Positions 44,808 to 53,442 of a stretch of 64,000 nucleotides of DNA are shown piece by piece. How positions within the stretch are numbered: the first letter of the stretch is position 1; each line of letters opens with the position of its first letter. The translations under genes and the position numbers were made by a program. Origin of the DNA: Pseudodesulfovibrio tunisiensis. GTDB taxonomy: Bacteria > Desulfobacterota > Desulfovibrionia > Desulfovibrionales > Desulfovibrionaceae. The notes beneath the pieces are model-generated. The model did not search any database. It saw nothing but the letters and a program-made list of their open reading frames with translations, and was not told the origin of the DNA. The stretch is taken from contig NZ_CP094380.1 of assembly GCF_022809775.1 (NCBI RefSeq), forward strand, positions 3,323,501-3,387,500. Direction: 5' to 3'.

Positions 44808-46391
44808 TCAGGATTTGTCCCTGTTCACGAGATGTCCGGCAAGAGCAAAGGATACATGGCCTCCCTGAAGGATTCTGGAGCAGAATTCGCCCAGATCAAG
44901 GCCTGATTCCGAACGGAGCTGACGGAGCTCGTGCAGGCCGAGCACGGGGCAGACCTTGTTGCCGGGCATGAGCCGGATGGTTCGGACCAGTTCCAGTCCT
45001 TCATGGCGGGAAAACCCGGTCTGTTCCAGAATTTCAAGGCACTGGTCCTGAGTCAGGGCTTTGGTGGCCAGCCCGGCGTCGATCATGGCGGTTCCGGCCC
45101 GGCGCAGGGCGCGGCGAACCAGAACGAGTCGGGGCTGCGGAGCCCTGAGAAGGTCCAGTTCCCCGAGCATGTCCTCGGCAAAGGCAAGCCAGCCATGCAC
45201 GAACAGGGGATGCGCAGTCTGGCTGAACACCGGGTCGTCCGAGGCCCGGCGGCTGGAATGGAGCAGGTGCAGGCCCGGATAGGTGTAGCGTGCGGCCAGA
45301 AACAGGTGTTCCCGCCGGATTCGTGCCAGCATGGTCTGGTCGTCCCGGAATCCCCGTCCGGAAAAGGCGTGGACATTGATGAAGCACTTGGCTGGGATGT
45401 CGGGAAGCAGTCCGGCTTCGTACTGGATCGGATCGGGCATGGATGACAGGTGCAGGGGCGGTTCGTGAATGTGCAGGTCCGCGTCCCGGAATATGCCGGG
45501 CAGGGCGTACTCCATGACGAAGCTGCGCAGTTCGTGAATGGTGCGGACCATTTCGTCCAGAGGGGCGGTCCCATCCATGCCTGTGTAGTCCTCGAGCAGG
45601 GAATGCCAGTCCCTGCCGAAGTCGCGGGAGGCCCGATCCAGTTCGCGCAGGCGGATGCGCCATTCGGTTTCCGCTATCTCGAAGATTTCCGCAGCGGATT
45701 TGTCCGATCCCAGCACGCCGGACATGACCGTGGTGAAGTCCGGTCCTTCGGGTTCGGGCACCTCGGGCCGCGTGGCAACGAATCTGTCGAAGTCGCGCAG
45801 CGAGACAAGCCCCTTTTGCGCGAGTCTGGCGATCCTGCCTTCCCGGCTCAGGGGACCGGACTCAAGGGTGTTGAGGAATCGGGCACAGTCCCGAACCAGC
45901 GTCTGGGCTGCGGCTCGGCTGGAATGACTGATGGCTTCGACGTTTCTGGCGACCCGGGACAGGAATCCGGGAATCTTGACAAGGCGCTTGGCCATGCGTC
46001 TGGCTCGGACCGAGTCGGTCTCCGCCGGCATGTCCTGACATTGGGCCAGCCCGGTGAACGCCACGGAGAGATAGAGCTCCGGAGCCTTGCGCCATGTCTG
46101 CGCCTGTTCGAATTCCGTGAGTATGCCGCTGGCGTTCTGGGCCAGAATTTCGGCTTTTGCCCGGTCTTCGACGGTGTCGGCTTTTGCCTGTTCCGCTTCG
46201 AAAAGATTCTTGAACTTGCGGATTTTGGCCATGCGGGAGCGGATGCTGCTTTGCGAAAAATCCTCCAGCCGGTCCAGCCTGTCCGCAGAGGTCCGCACTG
46301 CAGGCATGAACGAAAAGCGTGCCGAAGCGCACATGACCGGAAAGTGCTTGGCAAGATATGCGAAGTATTTGTCCGCGAGTTTGGATTTCAT
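44808..46391 (-). CDS. DUF885-like protein
   Basis: 527 residues. Its mid and C-terminal region resembles DUF885 proteins, which look like zinc-peptidase-fold enzymes: AKCFINVHAFSG, REHLFLAARYTYPGLHLLHS, PLFVHGWLAFAEDMLGELDLL, LVRRALRRAGTAMIDAGL. The N-terminal ~230 residues are helical, basic and unassigned. No signal peptide is visible. The HExxH-like metal site is not obvious (YPGLHLLHS lies where family members have a glycine-rich segment), so activity is uncertain. It overlaps the second cheV by four bases and is probably translationally coupled to it. Confidence 0.6.
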   Translation of the reverse strand: MKSKLADKYFAYLAKHFPVMCASARFSFMPAVRTSADRLDRLEDFSQSSIRSRMAKIRKFKNLFEAEQAKADTVEDRAKAEILAQNASGILTEFEQAQTWRKAPELYLSVAFTGLAQCQDMPAETDSVRARRMAKRLVKIPGFLSRVARNVEAISHSSRAAAQTLVRDCARFLNTLESGPLSREGRIARLAQKGLVSLRDFDRFVATRPEVPEPEGPDFTTVMSGVLGSDKSAAEIFEIAETEWRIRLRELDRASRDFGRDWHSLLEDYTGMDGTAPLDEMVRTIHELRSFVMEYALPGIFRDADLHIHEPPLHLSSMPDPIQYEAGLLPDIPAKCFINVHAFSGRGFRDDQTMLARIRREHLFLAARYTYPGLHLLHSSRRASDDPVFSQTAHPLFVHGWLAFAEDMLGELDLLRAPQPRLVLVRRALRRAGTAMIDAGLATKALTQDQCLEILEQTGFSRHEGLELVRTIRLMPGNKVCPVLGLHELRQLRSESGLDLGEFCSRILQGGHVSFALAGHLVNRDKS

Positions 46392-47365
46392 CGGTGTGGT
46401 TCGTCCCGCAATTGTTCCGTGTCTTTCACCAGCCGAAAAACCGTTTCGGCCAGTTCATTGAGCTCCGCCTTGGATATCTGCGCATCCGCACCCACGGAAA
46501 TGCCCTTGTGGTGGAGCGTGTCCGTGATGATGGAGGAGCAGAGCACCACGGGCAGATTCCTGAGCATGGCGTCTTCCTTGATCCGGCGCGTCAGGGTATG
46601 CCCATCCATGACCGGCATTTCGATGTCCGACACCACCGCGTCCACATGGTCGCTCAGCGCGTCTCCGAATTCCAGACATTTCCGGCTCTGGGCCTGAAGG
46701 TAGCTCCATGCCTGCTCCCCGTTCTCCACGCTGTGGACCGTATACCCCGCCTTTTCCAGAATGTGGGCGATCATTCTGCGCGCCATGCTGGAGTCGTCGG
46801 CCACTACCACCTTGACATGGCGGTTGGAAACTTCCGTGGTCAGTGCCTCGGGCGCGGTTTCGGTCGGCTCAAGCGCCGGGTTGAGGTCCACGCAGATTTT
46901 TTCCATGTCCAGAATGAACACGATGCGCGAACCGAATCTGACCACGCCGGTGATGGAATTCACGGTCAGCGAGGACACGTATTTGGTCGGGGCTTCGACC
47001 TGTTTCCAGTTGATGCGGTGGATGCGGGTGACCCCGGACACGAGAAATGCACTCTTGGTACGGTTGAATTCCGTGACAATGACCTTGAGCACATCCGAGT
47101 CGGAGCGCTTCTTGCCCAGCCATTTGGCGAGATCGATCAGCGGAATGATCTCGTCGCGCAGGTTGAAGGCGCCGAGTACGGCCGGATGGGACGTGTCCGG
47201 CATGTCCGTGAGCTCGGGCTGCCGGATGATTTCCAGAACCTTGGCCACGTTGATGCCGAAATAGCCGCGATAGCCGGACCCGTCCTCACGGGTTTCGTCA
47301 AGATAGAATTCCACGATTTCCAGCTCGTTGGTACCGGATTCGAGCAGGATGCCGGTGCTGGTCAT
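46388..47365 (-). CDS. cheV: Second CheV coupling protein
   Basis: 325 residues. CheW-like domain at about 5-165 (ILLESGTNELEIVEFYL, GINVAKVLEIIRQPE, NLRDEIIPLIDLAKWLG, IVFILDMEKICV) and receiver at about 185-310 (KVVVADDSSMARRM, AVVSDIEMPVMDGHTL). Its opening LESGTNELEIVEFY closely parallels the cheV at 1798 (LETGTNELEIIEFF), so these are clear paralogs that may serve different receptor sets. The switch Lys appears in ISKAE. ATG 47365 follows AGGGGGGAAC. It is the first gene of a two-gene unit with the DUF885-like gene. Confidence 0.92.
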   Translation of the reverse strand: MTSTGILLESGTNELEIVEFYLDETREDGSGYRGYFGINVAKVLEIIRQPELTDMPDTSHPAVLGAFNLRDEIIPLIDLAKWLGKKRSDSDVLKVIVTEFNRTKSAFLVSGVTRIHRINWKQVEAPTKYVSSLTVNSITGVVRFGSRIVFILDMEKICVDLNPALEPTETAPEALTTEVSNRHVKVVVADDSSMARRMIAHILEKAGYTVHSVENGEQAWSYLQAQSRKCLEFGDALSDHVDAVVSDIEMPVMDGHTLTRRIKEDAMLRNLPVVLCSSIITDTLHHKGISVGADAQISKAELNELAETVFRLVKDTEQLRDEPHR

Positions 47366-47507
47366 GCTGTTCCCCCCTGGCCGGGACTCGATGTATGCGC
47401 GAACTCCCATTCGCAACCCCTATCTATACCAAGGCAAAGGCGATACGCAAGCCCGTGGCGGAGTGGGCCGCGCTTTGCGGAAGGCGAAAGTCACGACCTT
47501 TGCGAAA

Positions 47508-47547
47508 AAGAGGAGGCCGTTCCCGGTCATGCGGTCCGGGAACGGCC
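47508..47547 (-). terminator. Rho-independent terminator after the acylphosphatase-fold gene
   Basis: A perfect 12-bp stem GGCCGTTCCCGG/CCGGGAACGGCC (47515-47526, 47536-47547). On the minus strand it is followed by TCCTCTTTTT. Confidence 0.82.
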
Positions 47548-47571
47548 GTGCCTTTGGAAGTCGGGGCGCGA

Positions 47572-47847
47572 TCAACCGCGCATTTCAAAGTGCTCGTGCA
47601 CCTTGTCGTAATCCATGACGTTGCAGGAAATGTCCTTGATTTCCGGCAGAGGGGCTTCGGTTTTGAGGCGTTCGCGAAACGCCGCGTAGGCTTCGGCTTC
47701 TCCCTGGATCAGGATTTCGGCCTTGTTGCCTTCGATGTTGCGAATCCAGCCCGTCAGATTCAGTTCCTGAGCCGTGGCCAGAGCCCATGACTGGAAGTTG
47801 CCTCCGGTCACCTTGCCTTCAATTACGCATCTGTAGCTCTTCTTCAT
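47572..47847 (-). CDS. Acylphosphatase-fold protein lacking the catalytic Arg
   Basis: A 91-residue acylphosphatase-family protein (CVIEGKVTGGNFQSWA, LTGWIRNIEGNKAEILIQGE). The family's catalytic Asn is kept (N37 in GWIRN). The phosphate-binding Arg of the usual GxVQGVxFR loop is replaced: here the loop reads GKVTGGNFQ, with Q19 at the Arg position. Acylphosphatases hydrolyse acyl-phosphates such as acetyl-phosphate. This copy may be inactive, altered or a binding protein. GGAGGT precedes ATG 47847. It stands alone upstream of a terminator. Confidence 0.8.
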   Translation of the reverse strand: MKKSYRCVIEGKVTGGNFQSWALATAQELNLTGWIRNIEGNKAEILIQGEAEAYAAFRERLKTEAPLPEIKDISCNVMDYDKVHEHFEMRG

Positions 47848-47932
47848 TGCGCACCTCCGGGTGTGATTATCCAAGGTTACAATAGTGTACGGAATATCGT
47901 CGCGCATGAAAAGGGGCGAAGGGAAAAACCTT

Positions 47933-50542
47933 TCAGCCCCGGGCGTCCGGAAGGTCCGGCGTGTCGAACGCGGCGATGTCCTTGAGAAACTTCTTCCTGC
48001 GCCGTGCCACGGCAGCGGTATCGGTCATGATCATGTCCAGTTGCCGGGTGTGGGTGATCAGGTAGCCCAGCACCTTGAGCCGGTGTTCCATGATCGGCTG
48101 TTCGAATCCCTCGATGCGGGCGGCGAGGTTGTCGCCCCGTACCCGGGTCCGGAAGTCGAATTCCTCCAGCAGGTCGGCCACGAAGCGGGCCCGCAGGATG
48201 CGGCGCTCCTGATTCGCGGCTCCGCCCTTGAACTGGAAGCTCGCGTAGTTTTCGCTGTCCCGCTCGTCCACAAGGGCTTCGGCCCCGCAGAAGTGGAAGC
48301 CGAACCGCGACTGGAGGCTGCAATAGTTGCGCGAAATGAGGAAATAGTTCTTCTGGGCAAACTGCGAGGACTGGGTCGGCTCCAGATTCGGGTTCATGGT
48401 CGCCTCGAACATGACGGACATGAGGCCCCGTCCGTGAATGGGCGGCGGTCCCTCCCACGGAACGGCCTGCATACCGGCCCACAGGGCGCGCATGGGAATG
48501 GATTCCACGTGTTCGATCAGCACGCAACGGTCCGGGCGTTGCCTGCCTTCGTCGCTGATGCCGTCGTCCAGATTCAGTACCCAGAACTGCTTGGGCACGT
48601 TGCAGATGAGTTGGCGCGACGCGGTCTGGAGAAAGTCGGTTTCCGTGCCGAATTCGAACATTTCGCGCACCGCCATTTCATGGCAGAAACGCATGATGTC
48701 GTGAAACGTCCGGCAGTTGCGGGGGCGAAAGTCGGGAGAATCCGGGTCCAGCAGATTCAGGCGCACGATGTGTCGGGCCGCGCCGCGCAGGGCTGCCTGC
48801 ACCGGGCTGCCGCGCATGAGTTTCTTGACCGGCTTTTCCTGAAGCAGCGGTTCCACTGCTCCGGCGTACACGGCGTGGGAATCCGCATCCACGGTCACGA
48901 TGCTGCGGTTTTGCAGGCCGTCCAGCGCGCCCTTGACCCCGAACAGGGCCGGGACTCCGAATTCGCGTGCAACGTTGGCGAGGTGACCGGCAATGCCGCC
49001 CTGTTCCGCCACGACCGCGCTGCACCGGGACAGGAGTGCGGCCCGACTGGGCAGGGACTGGCGAAGCACCATGATGCCGCCGTCCGGAAACGTGATGGCG
49101 TCCGCGTCCTTGCGGATCACGTGCACCGGCCCTACGCCCACGCCCGGGCTGGCCGTGCTCCCGCCTCGAAAGAGCGGCTCGGGCAGGTCCGTGGGATGCG
49201 GCAGCTGCCCTTCGTGTTCCTCCATGAGCAGCAGGGGGCGGCACTGGAGCAGGGTGAAGGTGTTGTCACTGGTAATGGCCCATTCCACGTCCTGCGGCGT
49301 GCCGAAATATTCCTCGATGGCCACGGCGTTGCGCGCCACCTCGATGGTCTGTTCCGGGGTCAGGGAGGGCTTGTCCCGTCTGCCGTTCTGCACTTCGATC
49401 CGGCAGGTTCCCTTTTCCTGGTCGCACACGAATTTTTCCGCCTTGTCCGCGATGTGCTGCTCCTCAAGGGAAAAGGGGGAGCGGCTTACGATGAACATGT
49501 CGGTTTCGGCCGACCCGTCCACCACAGGTTTTGGCAGTCCCCATACCGAGTGGATGGACACCCGTGTGTCGTGCGAATGCACCGGGCTGGACGAATAGGC
49601 CACGCCACTGGATTCCGCCGGAACCATGGCAAGACAGCCCACGCACATGGCCACGTCCTCGTCCTTGATGCCCCGGCTGATGCGGTAGGCCGTGGCCTGT
49701 ACCGAATACTTCGAGGCCACCACTTCCTTGTAGGCGGAAAGCAGGGCCTCGCGTTCCACGTTGAGGATGGAGCGGTACTGGCCCGCAAAGGTCGAACCCT
49801 CCAGATCCTCGCCCAGAGCCGAGGACCTTACGGCCACGCGCACGTCGTCGCCCTCGATTTCCCGCAGGATGTCGTGGGCCGCCAGAATGGCTTCCTCCAG
49901 CTCCGGGGGCATGGGCGTGGACATGATGAGCTGCATGACCCGGGACGAGGTGCTGAACACTGCGGCCCGGTCATCCGGGTCCGTGGCCTGAAGCAGGCGG
50001 TTGACCTCCTCCTTCAGGTCGCCGTGGGAAATGAAGCGGCGGTAGGCTGCGGCAGTGATCACGAAACCCGTGGGCACCTTGAGCCCGAGCTTGTTCTTGG
50101 CCTCGCCAAGCATGGCCATCTTGGATCCGGCCATGTCGGCCTGATCCCGGCTCAGGTCGCGGATGCGGAGCACCAGCGCCCCCTGTCCGGAATACTGCTT
50201 TGGCTGGATGTGCGGATTGATCTGCTGCTGGATGTCCTTGAATCTCGGGTAGAGGTTTTCGTACTTGCCGGGCGCGAGCTGATCCAGATTGCGGATCATC
50301 TGGAACACGGCCGTGGAGATGCGGGTGCACAGGGCGCGAACGTAATGCATGCCGTAGGGCCGAATGCCCCGGAGTGCCTCCTCCAGTTCCGCGATGAGTT
50401 CGTGGGTTCTGGTGTTGGCCTTGAGCAGCAGCTTGAAATGATTGTAGCGGGCCGCGAACAGACGCTTGAGTTCCGCAAGCTCCTCCCGGGTCTTTTCCTT
50501 CTCGGCCTTTCTGCCAAGGGAAAACCACTTGCGAATGTTCAT
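47933..50542 (-). CDS. PEP-synthase/pyruvate-dikinase-like protein with atypical C-terminus
   Basis: 869 residues. The first ~120 residues are helical and unassigned. An ATP-grasp nucleotide-binding domain follows (AGSKMAMLGEAKNKLGLKVPTGFVIT, VAVRSSALGEDLEGSTFAGQY, DVEWAI, LLQCRPL). Next comes the phosphohistidine swivelling domain (VVAEQGGIAGHLANVAREFGVPALFG, His present). The final ~280 residues lack the normal PEP/pyruvate barrel signatures, so ordinary PEP synthesis is not assured and phosphotransfer to another acceptor is possible. It is the last gene of the leftward cluster with the TSUP permease and response regulators. Confidence 0.82.
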   Translation of the reverse strand: MNIRKWFSLGRKAEKEKTREELAELKRLFAARYNHFKLLLKANTRTHELIAELEEALRGIRPYGMHYVRALCTRISTAVFQMIRNLDQLAPGKYENLYPRFKDIQQQINPHIQPKQYSGQGALVLRIRDLSRDQADMAGSKMAMLGEAKNKLGLKVPTGFVITAAAYRRFISHGDLKEEVNRLLQATDPDDRAAVFSTSSRVMQLIMSTPMPPELEEAILAAHDILREIEGDDVRVAVRSSALGEDLEGSTFAGQYRSILNVEREALLSAYKEVVASKYSVQATAYRISRGIKDEDVAMCVGCLAMVPAESSGVAYSSSPVHSHDTRVSIHSVWGLPKPVVDGSAETDMFIVSRSPFSLEEQHIADKAEKFVCDQEKGTCRIEVQNGRRDKPSLTPEQTIEVARNAVAIEEYFGTPQDVEWAITSDNTFTLLQCRPLLLMEEHEGQLPHPTDLPEPLFRGGSTASPGVGVGPVHVIRKDADAITFPDGGIMVLRQSLPSRAALLSRCSAVVAEQGGIAGHLANVAREFGVPALFGVKGALDGLQNRSIVTVDADSHAVYAGAVEPLLQEKPVKKLMRGSPVQAALRGAARHIVRLNLLDPDSPDFRPRNCRTFHDIMRFCHEMAVREMFEFGTETDFLQTASRQLICNVPKQFWVLNLDDGISDEGRQRPDRCVLIEHVESIPMRALWAGMQAVPWEGPPPIHGRGLMSVMFEATMNPNLEPTQSSQFAQKNYFLISRNYCSLQSRFGFHFCGAEALVDERDSENYASFQFKGGAANQERRILRARFVADLLEEFDFRTRVRGDNLAARIEGFEQPIMEHRLKVLGYLITHTRQLDMIMTDTAAVARRRKKFLKDIAAFDTPDLPDARG

Positions 50543-50582
50543 CTGACGCGGCCCGCTTTTGATTCAGGGTTATGCCTTCTGG

Positions 50583-51290
50583 CTACATTTCCTTCTTCTT
50601 GCCCGCCTTCATCTCCAGACCAAGGCCGTCGAAGATGAAGAATATGGAGTAGCCCCACCACATGGTGTAGATCACGTAGAATACCAGTGCGAAGACGATG
50701 ATCCAGACGTTTTCGGTCACGTCCTGGGCATCGATTCCGTAGTAGTTGTATCCTACTTCAATGGCGCGGGAAACCACATACTTGGAAATGAAGGTGGCCG
50801 GGGCAAACACCTTCTGGTGGTCCAGAGCCAGCTTGACTTCCTTCATGATCTTCCACCACACGTACATGGCTTCACGGGGCTCCATGCCGTACTTGGCGGA
50901 CAAGGCGTCGCCTTCGTTCTTGAACATGGCGTCCGAGTCGTTCACGACCTTCTGCATCAGGTCGCCGAGGTCGCCGGAGACCTTGAGCCCGGCTTCGCCC
51001 GAAGCCACGTTCAGGCCGTTGGCCTGAAGAACTGCGGCGGCATAGGGGATCATCTTGGCATCATGTTCGAAGATCGAGACTTCGAACGCCTTGCCTTCGA
51101 ACTTTTTCGTACCTTCCATCACCTGCGGGATGTAGTAGGTCGATCCCTTGGAGATGGAGTTGAACAGGGCATCCGAGGCGTGGAATGCGTTCTGACCGCC
51201 GAAGTTCGGGGTGAACATGTAGGCAAGGACCACGAAGAACGCGATACCCAGCACCATTCCCTTGGTGAATTCCTTCTTCTTGCGCAACAT
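50583..51290 (-). CDS. Two-span membrane protein of unknown function
   Basis: 235 residues with an N-terminal membrane segment (GMVLGIAFFVVLAYMF), a ~150-residue extracytoplasmic domain (FHASDALFNSISKGSTYYIPQV, PYAAAVLQANGLNVAS) and a C-terminal membrane segment (VWIIVFALVFYVIYTMWWGYSIFFIF). The C-terminus is basic (KAGKKKEM). No family recognised. It starts three bases after the TSUP permease stop (51294), a spacing that strongly suggests an operon and perhaps an accessory role to that transporter. Confidence 0.75.
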   Translation of the reverse strand: MLRKKKEFTKGMVLGIAFFVVLAYMFTPNFGGQNAFHASDALFNSISKGSTYYIPQVMEGTKKFEGKAFEVSIFEHDAKMIPYAAAVLQANGLNVASGEAGLKVSGDLGDLMQKVVNDSDAMFKNEGDALSAKYGMEPREAMYVWWKIMKEVKLALDHQKVFAPATFISKYVVSRAIEVGYNYYGIDAQDVTENVWIIVFALVFYVIYTMWWGYSIFFIFDGLGLEMKAGKKKEM

Positions 51291-51293
51291 GGT

Positions 51294-52557
51294 TTATTCC
51301 TCCCTCAGCTGCTTGGCCTTGCCAAAGAACGTGCCCAGGACCCATACGGCGAATATGCCGATGACCAGGAAAAACAGCCAGTTGCCTATCTGTGCCAGAA
51401 ATCCGGCCAACCCTGGGTCAATGGAGATCATCTTCATGTCTCCGAGCTTGCCGGGCAGGGCGAACAGCCTGTTCACGAAGCCGGACAGAATGGCCAGGGC
51501 GTAGAAGCCGCGGATGTAGATGCCGGGCACCATCTTGGTGACCAGTGCGCCGACCTGAATGCCCACGAGGGAGCCGAGCAGCATGCCCATGGCCAGGGTG
51601 TAGAAGATGAAGCCGTAGATCGCATACTGGGAAACAGCCGCGAAACCGGCGGTGAAGATGATCTGGAGAATGTCGGTGCCTACCGTGGTGAACGAGGACA
51701 CGCCCAGAATGTACACGAACATGGGGAAGGTCAGGAAGCCGCCGCCCACGCCCATGATGGCGGCCATGAAGCCCACGATGGAGCCGCATGCGGCCACGAA
51801 CCAGCCCGAGATGGACTTGCCGCCCGGGACCAGATCTTCATCAAAGGTGATCATGGGAGGAATCTTCGCGGCCTGAAGCTTGGCCGGCAGACCGACCGAG
51901 GCATCGCCGCCGCCACCGTGCGCATCACCACCGCCCGCCTTCCTGAGACGCAGGAAGTCGATCAGCGAATATGTGCCCAGAAAGCCCAGCAGCACCACGT
52001 AGATCACGGAAATGAAAGTGTCCGAGGCCACGGGGTTGGATTCGTAGATCATGCGGTTGAGCACGCCGCCGCCGAGCACGCCCGCGCCGGAGCCGACCAG
52101 AAAGGCCAGAGCCAGACCAACGGACACGTTGCCGAGCTTCTTGTGCACCGCAGTGCCCATGATGGCCTTGGCAAAGATGTGGAACAGGTCCGTGCCGACC
52201 GCCAGAATGCCCTTGATGCCCGCGGACATCAGGGCCGGAGTGATGATGAACCCGCCGCCTGCGCCGATGCAGCCGGTGATCAGGCCCGCACACAGACCGA
52301 TGCCGATGGACGCGATGAAAATGGAGTTGGTATAGAAGGCCGGGGTGTAGGCCTTTTTGCCGCCCAGCGCGGCGGGGAGGTCCAGACCTTCGGCGAATCC
52401 GAGAGGAAATCAGGACCACGGGCACGATCGCCATCAGCGTGACGAGCAGGAGCTTCTTCCTGTTCCCCACAATGCTCTTCGTGGCCTGGATGTCCCACTG
52501 TGCGTGGGCCTGTGCGGCCGCGATGAGCGAGTCATACATTCTTCTCCCGATGTTCAT
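51294..52557 (-). pseudogene. TSUP/TauE-SafE family permease with a frameshift near its N-terminus
   Basis: The first ~50 residues (MNIGRRMYDSLIAAAQAHAQW, LLLVTLMAIVPVVLIS) are in one frame. The rest, beginning ...LGFAEGLDLPAALGGKK, then YTNSIFIASIGIGLCAGL and the glycine motif GCIGAGGGFIITPALM, is in another. Removing one base around 52396-52408 (CTCTCGGATTC on the coding strand) restores a ~420-residue membrane protein with repeated GAGGGF/GVGGGF motifs typical of TSUP exporters of sulfite or organosulfonates. Either a real disruption or a base-call error. The downstream gene partners look intact, which favours error or a very recent mutation. Confidence 0.82.
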
Positions 52558-52624
52558 GACAGCTTCCTTGGTTTGTGTTTCAGTCTGAGGTTCAGCTTCC
52601 TCAATCCTCTAGCCTCTGGACCGG

Positions 52625-53032
52625 TCATCCGGCTGTATTCGTCTCGTGCTCCGCGCCCCCCGGGGCATGGAGCTTCTTGCGTTGCATGGCGTCTTCGAGC
52701 TTGAAGACCAGTTCGTCCAGTTCGACGGGCTTCATCATGTAGTCGAAGGCGCCGAGTTCCATTCCCTTGATTGCCGCTTCCACGCTGGCGTGGCCCGTGA
52801 GCATGATCACTTCCACGTCCGGATGGAGCCGCTTGATTTCCTGCAGGGTCTCGATGCCGTCCATGCCGGGCATCTTCATGTCCAGCACGGCCACGTCCAT
52901 GTCGTGGCTGGCCAGCCACTCCAGAGCCTGCTCGCCGCTGCCCGCCACGGAAACGTCGATGCCGCGACGCTTCAACCGCTTGGTCAGTGGGGTCAGGAAT
53001 TCGACTTCGTCGTCAATGAGCAGGATTCGCAT
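52625..53032 (-). CDS. Response regulator receiver protein (RR1)
   Basis: A 135-residue receiver-only regulator: MRILLIDDEVEFLTPL, AVLDMKMPGMDGIETL, IMLTGHASVEAAIKG, MMKPVELDEL. The terminal ~25 residues are polar and carry no output domain. GGGAGG precedes ATG 53032; an upstream in-frame extension is unlikely. It is the third gene of the order Cache kinase, receiver, receiver, TSUP permease, so it likely carries the signal from the kinase at 53443. It is close to the sibling receiver at 53058-53429. Confidence 0.9.
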   Translation of the reverse strand: MRILLIDDEVEFLTPLTKRLKRRGIDVSVAGSGEQALEWLASHDMDVAVLDMKMPGMDGIETLQEIKRLHPDVEVIMLTGHASVEAAIKGMELGAFDYMMKPVELDELVFKLEDAMQRKKLHAPGGAEHETNTAG

Positions 53033-53057
53033 ATCCACCTCCCGTGTCCGCCGCAGG

Positions 53058-53429
53058 TCATTCCACGGCTTCCCGGATTTTCTGAACCAGAGTGTCCAGG
53101 TCGCACGGCTTGAGCAGGTAGTCGAATGCGCCAAAGGCAACGCCGTCTCTGGCCGCCTGTTCCGAGCCGTGGCCCGTAAGCATGATCACCGGCATTTCCG
53201 GGACCATCTTCTTGAAAAACTTCAGCACTTCGATGCCGTCCATGTCCTCCATCTTCAGGTCCAGCACGGCCACATCGAAGTCGTGCCGCCGGAGAATCTG
53301 TATGGCCTCGGTTCCGGACAAGGCCGGAATCACGGAAAATCCCCGTTTGATCATGCGCTTGGCCAGCACGTCCACGAACCCGGTTTCGTCATCCACCAGA
53401 AGCACCCGTATGGTTCTGCCGTCGTTCAT
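53058..53429 (-). CDS. Response regulator receiver protein (RR2)
   Basis: A 123-residue receiver-only regulator: RVLLVDDETGFVDVL, AVLDLKMEDMDGIEVL (phosphoacceptor Asp), IMLTGHGSEQAARDG and LLKPCDLDTL. It is encoded 13 bases after the Cache kinase gene and 25 bases before RR1. The two receivers are similar enough to be a tandem duplication and may be graded phosphate acceptors or a sink pair. Confidence 0.92.
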   Translation of the reverse strand: MNDGRTIRVLLVDDETGFVDVLAKRMIKRGFSVIPALSGTEAIQILRRHDFDVAVLDLKMEDMDGIEVLKFFKKMVPEMPVIMLTGHGSEQAARDGVAFGAFDYLLKPCDLDTLVQKIREAVE

Positions 53430-53442
53430 GACCGTCCCCGTC

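Noticed and set aside
47885..50638. A 917-codon plus-strand frame opposite the PEP-synthase-like gene.
   Set aside because: Antisense shadow of a conserved gene, with no domain of its own.
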